A stretch of 16,245 nt of DNA, taken from contig JAQUZV010000015.1 in the NCBI GenBank assembly GCA_028691155.1, forward strand, positions 1 to 16,245, read 5' to 3'. The notes under the pieces were generated by a model, which worked only from the letters and a program-made list of their open reading frames with translations, did not search any database and was not told the origin of the DNA. Every line of letters begins with the position of its first letter. Position 1 is the stretch's first letter. This document shows, one piece after another, positions 9,401 to 15,512 of the stretch. This DNA is from Victivallales bacterium (GTDB taxonomy: Bacteria > Verrucomicrobiota > Lentisphaeria > Victivallales > SZUA-371). The position numbers and the translations under genes are program-made.

Positions 9401-10293
9401 CCGCCGACATCCCCGCAACCACCACCGCCATGGTCGCAACACCAACCGACGTCGAACCGGAAGCGGAAAACATACCGTTGTTTGCCGGATTTCCCCGCGG
9501 TGCGGTTTCCGGCGACTGCGTCCACCAGATGTTCGAACAGCTCGATTTCACCCTGTTTCAGTCCCCGGAGGGAGAAAAACATCCGACCGTAACGGCATTG
9601 CTGGATCAAAAACTGCGCCGTTTCGGCTACATTCCCGCCAACCCCGCCGATCCGGAATATCCGGCCATCCGCCGCTTGCGTCACCGCCAGTTGCAGGAAA
9701 TGTTCGGCCACGTGCTGCGCACCCCACTGCGCGACGACGATCCGGAGTTCCGGCTCTGCCGCCTTCCCGCCGCCGACCGGGTGGCGGAAATGAATTTCTT
9801 CTTCCCGGTAACCGGCGACATCGATCTTCCGGGAGTCAACCGCCTGGTTCATCGCCGGGGCCTGCTCGGTTATCGCAACGATTTTGCCGCCGCCGTCAAT
9901 GCCGCCTCGATCCGTTTTCAAACCGGAGAAGGACCGCGTCGCGGCTTTATGACCGGCAAGATCGACCTGCTGTTCCGCTATCGCCGCCGTTACTTTATTC
10001 TGGACTGGAAAACCACCTGTCTCGGCGACCGTTATCGCGACTACCGGCAGCCGGCGCTGTTGCAGAACATGTTCGACGCCGCCTATATCCTCCAGTACTA
10101 CATTTATACCCTGGCCGCCGACAAATATCTGCGCCGCCGCCTGCCGGGATATGATTACGAACGCGATTTCGGCGGCGTCTTTTACCTTTACGTCCGCGGC
10201 ATCAACGGCCGCGATCCCGCCGGCGGCGTCTTTTTCGATCGTCCCGACCTCACGGTCGTGCAGCAACTTCACCGTCTGTTTCCGGAGCAATAA
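6487..10293 (+). CDS. recB: exodeoxyribonuclease V subunit beta, RecB helicase-nuclease
   Basis: RecB is the 3'-5' superfamily 1A helicase and the only nuclease of RecBCD; after Chi it also loads RecA. The protein has 1268 residues, about 88 more than in E. coli. Helicase motifs in order are Walker A AGAGTGKT (residues 21-28), TVTFTEAATAEL, IDEFQDTDP (Asp389, Glu390), GDPKQAIYGFRGAD (from about 417), LIRNYRSS, TVFKSKGLQFPIVF (from about 766) and LLYVAVTRAR. A polar linker joins this to the nuclease domain, which has GDCVHQMFEQLDF, GKIDLLFRY (Asp1160), FILDWKTT (Asp1173, Lys1175) and AAYILQYYIYTLAADKYL. These correspond to the catalytic D...DxK residues of E. coli RecB (Asp1067, Asp1080, Lys1082). 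GYDYERDFGGVFYLYVRG near the end is a RecB hallmark. The start overlaps the recC stop, with GGGAAGG just upstream. Helicase and nuclease both appear intact. Confidence 0.98.
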   Translation: MNEFNLLHQPIGPGVRTLIEAGAGTGKTYQLENLYLRLLLEGPDAAPAWHDLGLRHLLTVTFTEAATAELIERIRANLATAVAALEADPPDDDAFPAGILTAWLARYAAAEQPHYRLLARQRLKSALLDFDEAAVMTIHGFCARMLGEFTFESGLPFDTELLEDQSDLLREVVDDWWRQTVYPSPALAAFAEAAGLTPDAMVKLAERLHANPEIAIVAAAELPADPATAAAALLQTPERWWSPQLADEIRALPFKTAPARAYPVYLHRLQLWFEQHTISAGLPDALAAMATAPLTGAVLKRKAAAWSPELAHFAAAATEFSAGRKILTAALKKSLLDFLHHGALERRKHEMQVHSFDDLLLSMRQTLRRPVGPRFAAAIRQRYRVVMIDEFQDTDPVQYEIFNAVFRHPDAMMLMVGDPKQAIYGFRGADVFAYLEAADRLPEESKPTLIRNYRSSAALLDAVNALFDLPLPFADPRIRYPAAVAGRPAARLIIAGQDTTAAPLELWLPTAWTDGPTARGQAEKRLAAITADRIAAILNHARHGRAGYRTETGDIPVRAADIAVLTNKHHQAALVRRELVNRGVNAVIQKSACVFAAAEAVELYHVLNAVVNPGHPTALRTALATSLFAQPLDRISAAFAADAAPEVADGGEKWLDIFAEYHRLWEQDGFIRMFRRLLATDTAVFAPAADAQPRSVRTNLLLQTDGERRITNLLHLGELLHRAGRNGMMGMTSLLEWLRARILDPEDNAEYEQRLESDDDAVKIMTVFKSKGLQFPIVFCPFTWERGFRGSKKAGAQPEDFVFHTPAADGTRQARLFLGDSPPTELQLRHYNEELSETLRLLYVAVTRARYFCAVADGNIRRAEDSALRYLMTDGTPEHLNGHLLEPSNTERPEIPARWQKAGIRIVIPTDATTAVRLEPEPAPATPTPLPWPEGKIIPRHSGVMSFSSLAEGSHTPQARNPDRDDPEAESAADIPATTTAMVATPTDVEPEAENIPLFAGFPRGAVSGDCVHQMFEQLDFTLFQSPEGEKHPTVTALLDQKLRRFGYIPANPADPEYPAIRRLRHRQLQEMFGHVLRTPLRDDDPEFRLCRLPAADRVAEMNFFFPVTGDIDLPGVNRLVHRRGLLGYRNDFAAAVNAASIRFQTGEGPRRGFMTGKIDLLFRYRRRYFILDWKTTCLGDRYRDYRQPALLQNMFDAAYILQYYIYTLAADKYLRRRLPGYDYERDFGGVFYLYVRGINGRDPAGGVFFDRPDLTVVQQLHRLFPEQ

Positions 10294-10296
10294 ATC

Positions 10297-12276
10297 ATGA
10301 CTACCACCAACTCCATCATTACCAATCTGGAGCAATTGCGCGGCCGCCAGTTGTTCGGCGACATCGACCTGCACTTCGCCCGTTTCATCTGCCGCCATGC
10401 CGGCCCGGATAACGACAATAATTTTTCCTATCCGCTGTTTCTGGCCGCGGCGCTGGTCAGCAACGCCACCGTGACCCGCAAACACGTCTGTTTCGATCTT
10501 ACCTCCGTCTCCGGCAACCTCAACGACTATTTCCGCGACCTCACCGGATACGACCGAGACACCACCTCAATGCTGCGCGCCGCGGCCGCCCGGGCCCCGA
10601 TTCCCGATCCCGGGACCTGGCAGGAAACGTTGCGCCGGGCCGGAGTTGTCGGCAACCCCGGCGATTATGCCCCGCTGATTCTCGACGGTTCGCGGCTTTA
10701 TCTGCACCGCTACTGGAGCTATGAACGCCAGTTGGGCCGGCGGCTGTGCGAACTGCTGTCCCAACCCTGTCGGCCTGATGGCATCCTCTTACCCCCCGGA
10801 AAGTTAACCGATATTTCCCCGCGCTTCGCCGCATTTGCCCGGGAAAATCCCGGGGAGCTCAATTACCAGGCCGTAGCGGCGTTTGCCGCCGTCCGCAACG
10901 CCTTCACCGTTATCACCGGGGGACCCGGCACCGGTAAAACCACGGTGGTGGCGGCCATTCTGGCTCTGCTGCGGGACCAGACGCCCGGCCTGAAAATCGC
11001 CCTCTGCGCTCCCACCGGCAAAGCTCAGGCCCGGCTGCGACAGGCCATCCGCGACGAAGTCGCTTCCCTGAACTGCACCGCCGCCGTCAAAGAAGCGCTG
11101 GCCGCCACCGCCACCCATACCATTCACCGCCTGCTCGGCGCCGAATACCTGACGCCGCACTTCCGGCACAATGCCGACCACCCGTTGCCGGTCGATGTGC
11201 TGGTGGTGGACGAAGCATCGATGGTGCCCCTGATCCTGATGACCAAACTACTCTCGGCCCTACGTCCGGACACCCGGGTAATTCTGCTCGGCGACAAGGA
11301 TCAGTTGGCGTCGGTGGAAAGCGGCGCCGTCCTCAACGATCTGTGCGCCGCCGCCGCCGTCAATGGTTTTTCGCCCGCCTTCATCGGAGATTTCCAGCGT
11401 TGCGGCAATCCGGCCACCGCCGCACAACTGCCTCACGCAACCCATGCCCCCCGCAACACCGATCACGTCGTGGCCCTGCAACGCAATTACCGCTTTGCCG
11501 CCGACCGCGGCATCGGCCGGGTTAAAAACGCCGTCAACGCGCTGCCGGACAACCCTTCGGAAGATGCCTGCCGCGCCGTACTGGAGCTGATCGAACACGA
11601 TTCCACCGGAGAGATAACCGCCATGCCGCTGCCGGAATGGACGGACGGAACCCTCGACCGTGCCGTCGCCGTGCTGCTGCACCGTCCGTTATCCGCCGCC
11701 GCCTCGGAATCCTTTGCCGCCTATTTCCGGGTCGAAAGTCTGCCGGAAGCCTACCGGATTTTCAACCGGATGAAGATTTTGTGTTCGCATCATGTCGGGC
11801 CCTATGGCGTGACCAGTATCAACCGGCTGGTGGAAACCGCGCTGGGACATGCGCCGGGCGAACGCCTCTACCGTGGCCGACCGATCATTATCCGGGAAAA
11901 CCATCATGCGCTGCAACTGTACAACGGCGACATCGGTTTGATCTGGCCCGACACGGATACCGGCAGGCTGCGGGCGTATTTCCCGGATTATGAGACCGAA
12001 GGGGAATTCCGCAGCTTCAATCCGTTGCAGTTGCCGCGGCATGAAACCGTCTATGCCATGACCGTGCACCAGGCTCAGGGATCGGGATTCGAACAGATCG
12101 TAATGATCCTTCCCAACGATGAAAATTCGCCCCTGCTTACCCGTGAATTGATTTACACCGGCATTACCCGGGCCATGCGGCATGTGGCCGTCTGGTACCG
12201 CCCCGCGGCGCTGATCCGGGCGCTGCAACGCCGGACCAGCCGAACCGGCGGTCTGGCCCAACTGCTGTCCCGGTGA
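10297..12276 (+). CDS. recD: exodeoxyribonuclease V subunit alpha, RecD helicase
   Basis: RecD is the 5'-3' superfamily 1B helicase of RecBCD and is needed for full nuclease activity. The protein has 659 residues, against 608 in E. coli. The N-terminal region (about 1-190) contains the RecB-contacting part, with LYLHRYWSYERQLGRRL and LNYQAVAAFAAVRNAFTVI just before the helicase core. Motifs are Walker A GGPGTGKTT (208-216), CAPTGKAQARL, THTIHRLLGAEY, VVDEASMV (Asp305, Glu306), LLGDKDQLASVESGAVLNDL (from about 330), VVALQRNYRF, TVHQAQGSGFEQIVMI and LIYTGITRAMRHVAVW. The presence of the RecB-contacting N-terminal region and the RecB neighbour mark it as RecD rather than stand-alone RecD2. ATG at 10297 follows the recB TAA by 3 nt, with GGAG about 10 nt upstream inside recB. 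The gene ends 45 bp before the converging zinc peptidase gene, with no clear terminator between them. Confidence 0.97.
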   Translation: MTTTNSIITNLEQLRGRQLFGDIDLHFARFICRHAGPDNDNNFSYPLFLAAALVSNATVTRKHVCFDLTSVSGNLNDYFRDLTGYDRDTTSMLRAAAARAPIPDPGTWQETLRRAGVVGNPGDYAPLILDGSRLYLHRYWSYERQLGRRLCELLSQPCRPDGILLPPGKLTDISPRFAAFARENPGELNYQAVAAFAAVRNAFTVITGGPGTGKTTVVAAILALLRDQTPGLKIALCAPTGKAQARLRQAIRDEVASLNCTAAVKEALAATATHTIHRLLGAEYLTPHFRHNADHPLPVDVLVVDEASMVPLILMTKLLSALRPDTRVILLGDKDQLASVESGAVLNDLCAAAAVNGFSPAFIGDFQRCGNPATAAQLPHATHAPRNTDHVVALQRNYRFAADRGIGRVKNAVNALPDNPSEDACRAVLELIEHDSTGEITAMPLPEWTDGTLDRAVAVLLHRPLSAAASESFAAYFRVESLPEAYRIFNRMKILCSHHVGPYGVTSINRLVETALGHAPGERLYRGRPIIIRENHHALQLYNGDIGLIWPDTDTGRLRAYFPDYETEGEFRSFNPLQLPRHETVYAMTVHQAQGSGFEQIVMILPNDENSPLLTRELIYTGITRAMRHVAVWYRPAALIRALQRRTSRTGGLAQLLSR

Positions 12277-12321
12277 ACAGAAGCGGGAATAAGCCATGCG
12301 GCCGCCATCACCGGAATAAGG

Positions 12322-12999
12322 TCATTCGTCGCCGCCGCCGAAAACCCCGGCCTGCAACAGAAAGTAGAGCAGCGTGATAATGGCTCCGGCCGCCGCCGCC
12401 AGATAGGTCATAAACGCCGCGTTCAACACCGAACCGGCGTCTTCCGCCTCCCGCGGGGAAACAATTCCCGCCGTAACCATCAGCCTTTTCGCCCGGGCGC
12501 TGGCATCCCATTCCACCGGCAGTGTCACCAGCGCAAACAGCACCGCCACGCCAAAAACGATCACCCCCGCCATGATCATGAATTTCGACAGGAACAAACC
12601 CGGCAGAAACAGCAGATACGACATGTAAGAAGTAATCGACACCAGCGGTACCAGTTTACTGCGCAATCCCAGCCAGGCATAAGCCTGGGCATGCTGAATC
12701 GCGTGACCGGCTTCGTGACAAGCCACGCCGATGGCGGACAGACTGTGAGATTCGAATACTCCCTGTGACAACCGCAGCGTCTTGACCGACGGGTCATAGT
12801 GGTCGCTGAGCATACCCCCCGTCTCCTCGATGGCCACATCGAAAATTCCCGCCTGGTGCAGCAACCGTTGCGCCGCCTGCGCCCCGGTCAGTCCGGAACT
12901 GGCCCCGACAGCGGCATAACGCTTGAACGTGGATTTGACATAGGCCGAAGCCAGCAACGATAAAATCAAGCCCGGCAGGGCAAACAATAAATATCCCAT
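12322..12999 (-). CDS. membrane zinc metallopeptidase, YugP type (Zn_peptidase_2)
   Basis: The 225-residue integral membrane protein belongs to the neutral zinc metallopeptidase family typified by B. subtilis YugP; physiological substrates are not well established. It has an N-terminal hydrophobic segment (about 3-20), then YVKSTFKRYAAVGASSGLTGAQAAQRLL and GGMLSDHYDPSVKTLRLS. The catalytic HEAGHAIQHA has HExxH at residues 95-99. Two further hydrophobic stretches (about 116-170), the conserved LPVEWDASARAKRL, which may supply the third zinc ligand, and a last membrane segment (about 192-217) follow. The length is normal for the family and all key residues are present. The start is set by a very good AGGAGG (13010-13005) 5 nt before the ATG. 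A terminator-like hairpin lies just upstream, so its promoter is not obvious. Confidence 0.93.
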   Translation of the reverse strand: MGYLLFALPGLILSLLASAYVKSTFKRYAAVGASSGLTGAQAAQRLLHQAGIFDVAIEETGGMLSDHYDPSVKTLRLSQGVFESHSLSAIGVACHEAGHAIQHAQAYAWLGLRSKLVPLVSITSYMSYLLFLPGLFLSKFMIMAGVIVFGVAVLFALVTLPVEWDASARAKRLMVTAGIVSPREAEDAGSVLNAAFMTYLAAAAGAIITLLYFLLQAGVFGGGDE

Positions 13000-13004
13000 C
13001 TTTT

Positions 13005-13010
13005 CCTCCT
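13005..13010 (-). promoter_or_regulatory. strong Shine-Dalgarno site of the zinc peptidase gene
   Basis: Read on the minus strand this is AGGAGG followed by AAAAG and the ATG at 12999. The 5-nt spacing is close to ideal and it fixes the start. It begins only 5 bp after the T-tract of the adjacent hairpin. Confidence 0.8.
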
Positions 13011-13015
13011 ACGGT

Positions 13016-13059
13016 AAAAAAGTCCTGTGCAGATAATATAGCATCTCCCGGACTTTTTT
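13016..13059 (-). terminator. terminator-like hairpin ending the envelope operon, symmetrical for both strands
   Basis: AAAAAAGTCC (13016-13025) and GGACTTTTTT (13050-13059) form a perfect 10-bp inverted repeat around a 24-nt centre. An inner AGAT/ATCT pair (13031-13034 and 13043-13046) could extend the fold. Because each arm carries six A or T, it has a T-tract on either strand. It begins 15 nt after the stop of the preceding minus-strand gene. The G/C part of the stem is short (4 bp), so strength is uncertain. Confidence 0.6.
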
Positions 13060-13074
13060 GCCGCTGTCGAAGGA

Positions 13075-13749
13075 TCAGAATAACAATTTCATCAGTTCCC
13101 CGATATTGCGGGGATATATCCGCAACTCCAACTCGCCGGAAGCGGTGACGGAAATCTTATCGAAAATCGCCATCCCCGCCTGGAATTTTTCCTCTTTGGC
13201 CAAATCGGCAACCGCGCGGTTGGCGCCGGACGTCACCAATCCCGACGGCAGCGGCAACCAGCCGACCCAGGCATCGCCGACCTGCAACGCCACCTTCTTA
13301 TCGCTGAACCCCGGCACCACCCTGGCCCGGACATTGACCGCCCCCAGAAAAAGCGGCTGACTGACCCGGAGGAACAAGGCACCGTCTTTCCAAACCGCCG
13401 CCACGGCCGGCCGTTTGCCGTCCCGCGCCTGCTGCGCCTGCTCCGTACGCAGCCAGGAACGCAACAACGCATTGACCTCTTCCGGCGTCAGGCGGATTAC
13501 CGCTTCGGCGGCCACATTGCCCTGACTGTCCAGCAAACTGCCGGCCAGCTTGTTCATGACCTGCTGCGTCGCCGCAAGCTCCCACGCTTCCGGCACCTCC
13601 GGGACCCGATACGATTGCCGTGTGCCCCACACCATGACCAGCAGCGCCACCACCAGCGCCAATAACGACAGCAGCAATTTCTTCCACCATTTGCCCCGGA
13701 CTCTTCTCCCAACCGCTTCCGGATGACTTTTATCACTCGCTTCGTTCAT
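13075..13749 (-). CDS. membrane-anchored protein of unknown function
   Basis: I do not recognise this 224-residue protein with certainty. It has a basic N-terminal patch (RRVRGKWWKK, about residues 15-24), one hydrophobic segment (about 25-41) and a C-terminal domain of about 180 residues. The positive-inside rule puts that domain outside the cytoplasm. The layout, with RLTPEEVNALLRSWL, then a beta-rich region and a WLPLPSGLVTSGAN-type turn, faintly recalls DUF2140/YpmS-like proteins; this is an impression only. The start is set at 13749 because GGGAG (13761-13757) lies 7 nt before it. An ATG six codons earlier (13767) overlaps the previous gene's stop as ATGA but lacks such a site. It follows the secreted protein gene by 14 bp and is last in the operon, 15 bp before the hairpin. 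Confidence 0.8.
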   Translation of the reverse strand: MNEASDKSHPEAVGRRVRGKWWKKLLLSLLALVVALLVMVWGTRQSYRVPEVPEAWELAATQQVMNKLAGSLLDSQGNVAAEAVIRLTPEEVNALLRSWLRTEQAQQARDGKRPAVAAVWKDGALFLRVSQPLFLGAVNVRARVVPGFSDKKVALQVGDAWVGWLPLPSGLVTSGANRAVADLAKEEKFQAGMAIFDKISVTASGELELRIYPRNIGELMKLLF

Positions 13750-13756
13750 GATGCTT

Positions 13757-13761
13757 CTCCC
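13757..13761 (-). promoter_or_regulatory. Shine-Dalgarno site deciding the start at 13749
   Basis: Minus-strand GGGAG (in GGGAGAAG) is 7 nt from the ATG at 13749. It lies within the six extra codons that an ATG at 13767 would add, so it favours the shorter protein. Confidence 0.6.
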
Positions 13762-13763
13762 AT

Positions 13764-14705
13764 TCATGGCTTGAGTTGTTGTTTTAACACCGCATTGAAC
13801 TGGGCGGACTTCCCTTCGTAATAAGTCCGAATCCCATTCAGTACCGCCGGCGGGAATTCCGCCCGAAGCCGGATTCGGCTTCCCGTCGCCTCGGCGGTAA
13901 CCACCCGATCAATGCTACGGAACAGTTGCTGATCGGCCCCGAACAGCGCCACCAGCATAATCTGCCTGAAACTTTGCAGTTGCATCCGGCAGGCCCGGGC
14001 CGCCGCCGCATCGGCGCACTGCCCTTCACCGCGCAAAACAACGGCATCGCCGGAGGACGGGACCGCAACGGCAAATTCGCATTGCTTCAACTGGGAAAAC
14101 ATTCCCACCGGATCGAATCCTGACTGCAACGGCTCGGGCGAATATCCATAAACCAGATCGGTTGCCGCCATCGTCTCCAGCTTGGTTCCCAGTGCGCGAT
14201 TGTACTCTCCGGTAAGAACATCCCATGACAACGGGGACTTGTCCCCCGCCATCAACACCACATGGGGCGCCAGAAAAACCAACGTATAATTTTTGTCTCT
14301 TTTCCGCTCCCGATGCAGGGTAAGCGACAGAAAGTCCAGGCCGTTTTTGCTGCCGCGCCCGATTTCCCACGCCGGATTTTTGCCGTAACGGGTCCGCAAC
14401 CCCTCCTCCAGTTTGTCGATACCGGCCGGATACGCCGTCAACATGGCATAGCCCCGGTTGCGACCGAAAATCGTAATAATCGTATCGGGCAATCCCCAGG
14501 GAATCAGGGCCAGTTCCTGTCGAATCCGCCGGATGTCGCCGGAATCGGTAATCCGCAGCAGAACGGGCTGGCGGAACAGCTTTTCGGTCCGCAGATAAAC
14601 GGCCGCCGCCGCCGTCTGCGGAATCCGGTCGAAGATCCCCGGTTCCACCGCTGTCACCGCCAGACCTGCCGCCATGATAATCATTGCAATAGTTTTTTGC
14701 CACAT
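13764..14705 (-). CDS. secreted protein of unknown function
   Basis: The protein has 313 residues and I do not recognise its family. It begins with a typical Sec signal peptide: MWQK, then a hydrophobic stretch (about residues 5-18) and a likely cleavage after AVTA (Ala19). There is no lipobox Cys, so it is probably periplasmic. The mature part starts with an IPQTAAAAVYLRTEKLF block and alternates predicted beta strands and helices. No catalytic motif, metal site or repeat is visible, and Cys residues are few. AAGGGGG, which overlaps the stop codon of the upstream gene, lies 4 nt before the ATG and supports the start. It is 9 bp after the ElyC-like gene and 14 bp before the membrane-anchored protein gene. 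The three are probably co-transcribed, which suggests an envelope role but no specific one. Confidence 0.82.
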   Translation of the reverse strand: MWQKTIAMIIMAAGLAVTAVEPGIFDRIPQTAAAAVYLRTEKLFRQPVLLRITDSGDIRRIRQELALIPWGLPDTIITIFGRNRGYAMLTAYPAGIDKLEEGLRTRYGKNPAWEIGRGSKNGLDFLSLTLHRERKRDKNYTLVFLAPHVVLMAGDKSPLSWDVLTGEYNRALGTKLETMAATDLVYGYSPEPLQSGFDPVGMFSQLKQCEFAVAVPSSGDAVVLRGEGQCADAAAARACRMQLQSFRQIMLVALFGADQQLFRSIDRVVTAEATGSRIRLRAEFPPAVLNGIRTYYEGKSAQFNAVLKQQLKP

Positions 14706-14714
14706 TTTTCCCCC

Positions 14715-15503
14715 TTAAAAAAGTTTTGCCTCCAGCATGCCGAGCAATTCATAGCTCAGGATACGGAAGTCGTTCACCTTTTCCGCGGACGGCACCAAAT
14801 TCAGCGCATCGTCGGGATAGTACTGTCGCCGGCCGGGCACCCCGACCGGCGCGGGAATGGCCGCCACCCGGTATTTCCGGGCCAACAACATAATCCGCGG
14901 TATATGAAAAGCACTGGACACCAGAATCAACGCCCCGGAATATCGGCCGAAGGCTTTGATTTCCTGACTGGTGTTCAACGCGTCGCCAACCAGTTCAATG
15001 CGCTCGGCAGCAATGCCCAACGGAACCAGACAGGCACGGAGCGCCGCCAATCGCTGTTCCTCCGACGCCAGCCAATCCGGTTGGGAGACCACAATCCGGC
15101 AGCGAATGCCTTTCTCCTGCAGCAACCGGGCAATCCGTCCGGCCTCGCCCAGCCGCAACAGCATTTCGTCGCTGAAGCGGTTCCCCTCCGGCAATGCCGG
15201 ATCGGGAATAAAGCCGTTTCCGGCCACGGCAATCACATATTCTCGGGCCGGATCGATTTGCGCATCGATCCGGAACATCGGATAGCTGCGCTTCAGACAA
15301 TTCAGCCACAACGTGCCGGTCAGGCTGATAAACAATAAATAGCCAATACCGCCGAGCAACAGCCATTTACCCCACCGCCGGCGGCGCGGCGAACTCTTCC
15401 GGGCCAACACCAGCCAGGCGCCCAAGCCCAACAACATCAATGTCACCGGAAGCGGGAAAAATATCCGTCCGATGAATTTTTTCAATATCATGCTCAGCGG
15501 CAT
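14715..15503 (-). CDS. ElyC/SanA/YdcF-type DUF218 membrane protein
   Basis: The 262-residue protein resembles E. coli ElyC (259 residues), an inner membrane protein linked to peptidoglycan and lipid-carrier metabolism whose reaction is unknown. The N-terminus ILKKFIGRIFFPLPVTLMLLGLG matches the ElyC pattern. Two membrane helices are visible (about residues 14-33 and 46-66). The DUF218 domain (about 86-240) has the VIAVAGNGF strand-loop, GEAGRIARLLQEKG, LNTSQEIKAF, ALILVSSAFHIPRIMLLARK and IPAPVG. These correspond to the family's TxxEA and TSxxHMxRA blocks. The usual GGG loop is AGNG here. The start is taken at 15503, 9 bp after the upstream stop; an in-frame ATG at 15491 is possible and no strong Shine-Dalgarno site separates them. 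Exact orthology to ElyC is not certain within DUF218. Confidence 0.88.
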   Translation of the reverse strand: MPLSMILKKFIGRIFFPLPVTLMLLGLGAWLVLARKSSPRRRRWGKWLLLGGIGYLLFISLTGTLWLNCLKRSYPMFRIDAQIDPAREYVIAVAGNGFIPDPALPEGNRFSDEMLLRLGEAGRIARLLQEKGIRCRIVVSQPDWLASEEQRLAALRACLVPLGIAAERIELVGDALNTSQEIKAFGRYSGALILVSSAFHIPRIMLLARKYRVAAIPAPVGVPGRRQYYPDDALNLVPSAEKVNDFRILSYELLGMLEAKLF

Positions 15504-15512
15504 AATCCGTGA

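Noticed and set aside
11199..11833. E. coli Chi octamers (GCTGGTGG) at 11199-11206 and 11826-11833 in recD, and one on the minus strand at 13650-13657.
   Set aside because: A few are expected by chance in GC-rich coding DNA. They fall on ordinary Leu-Val codons, and Chi differs between bacterial groups.
12277..12321. Possible shared terminator between the converging recD and zinc peptidase genes; an 8-bp direct repeat GGAATAAG occurs at 12286 and 12313.
   Set aside because: No stem with a T-tract is visible, and a short direct repeat in 45 bp has no supported role.
14262..15338. A 358-codon plus-strand open frame across the ElyC-like gene and the secreted protein gene.
   Set aside because: It spans two minus-strand genes with supported starts, domains and ribosome sites. 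Its product is rich in Gln, Arg and His with no recognisable domain.
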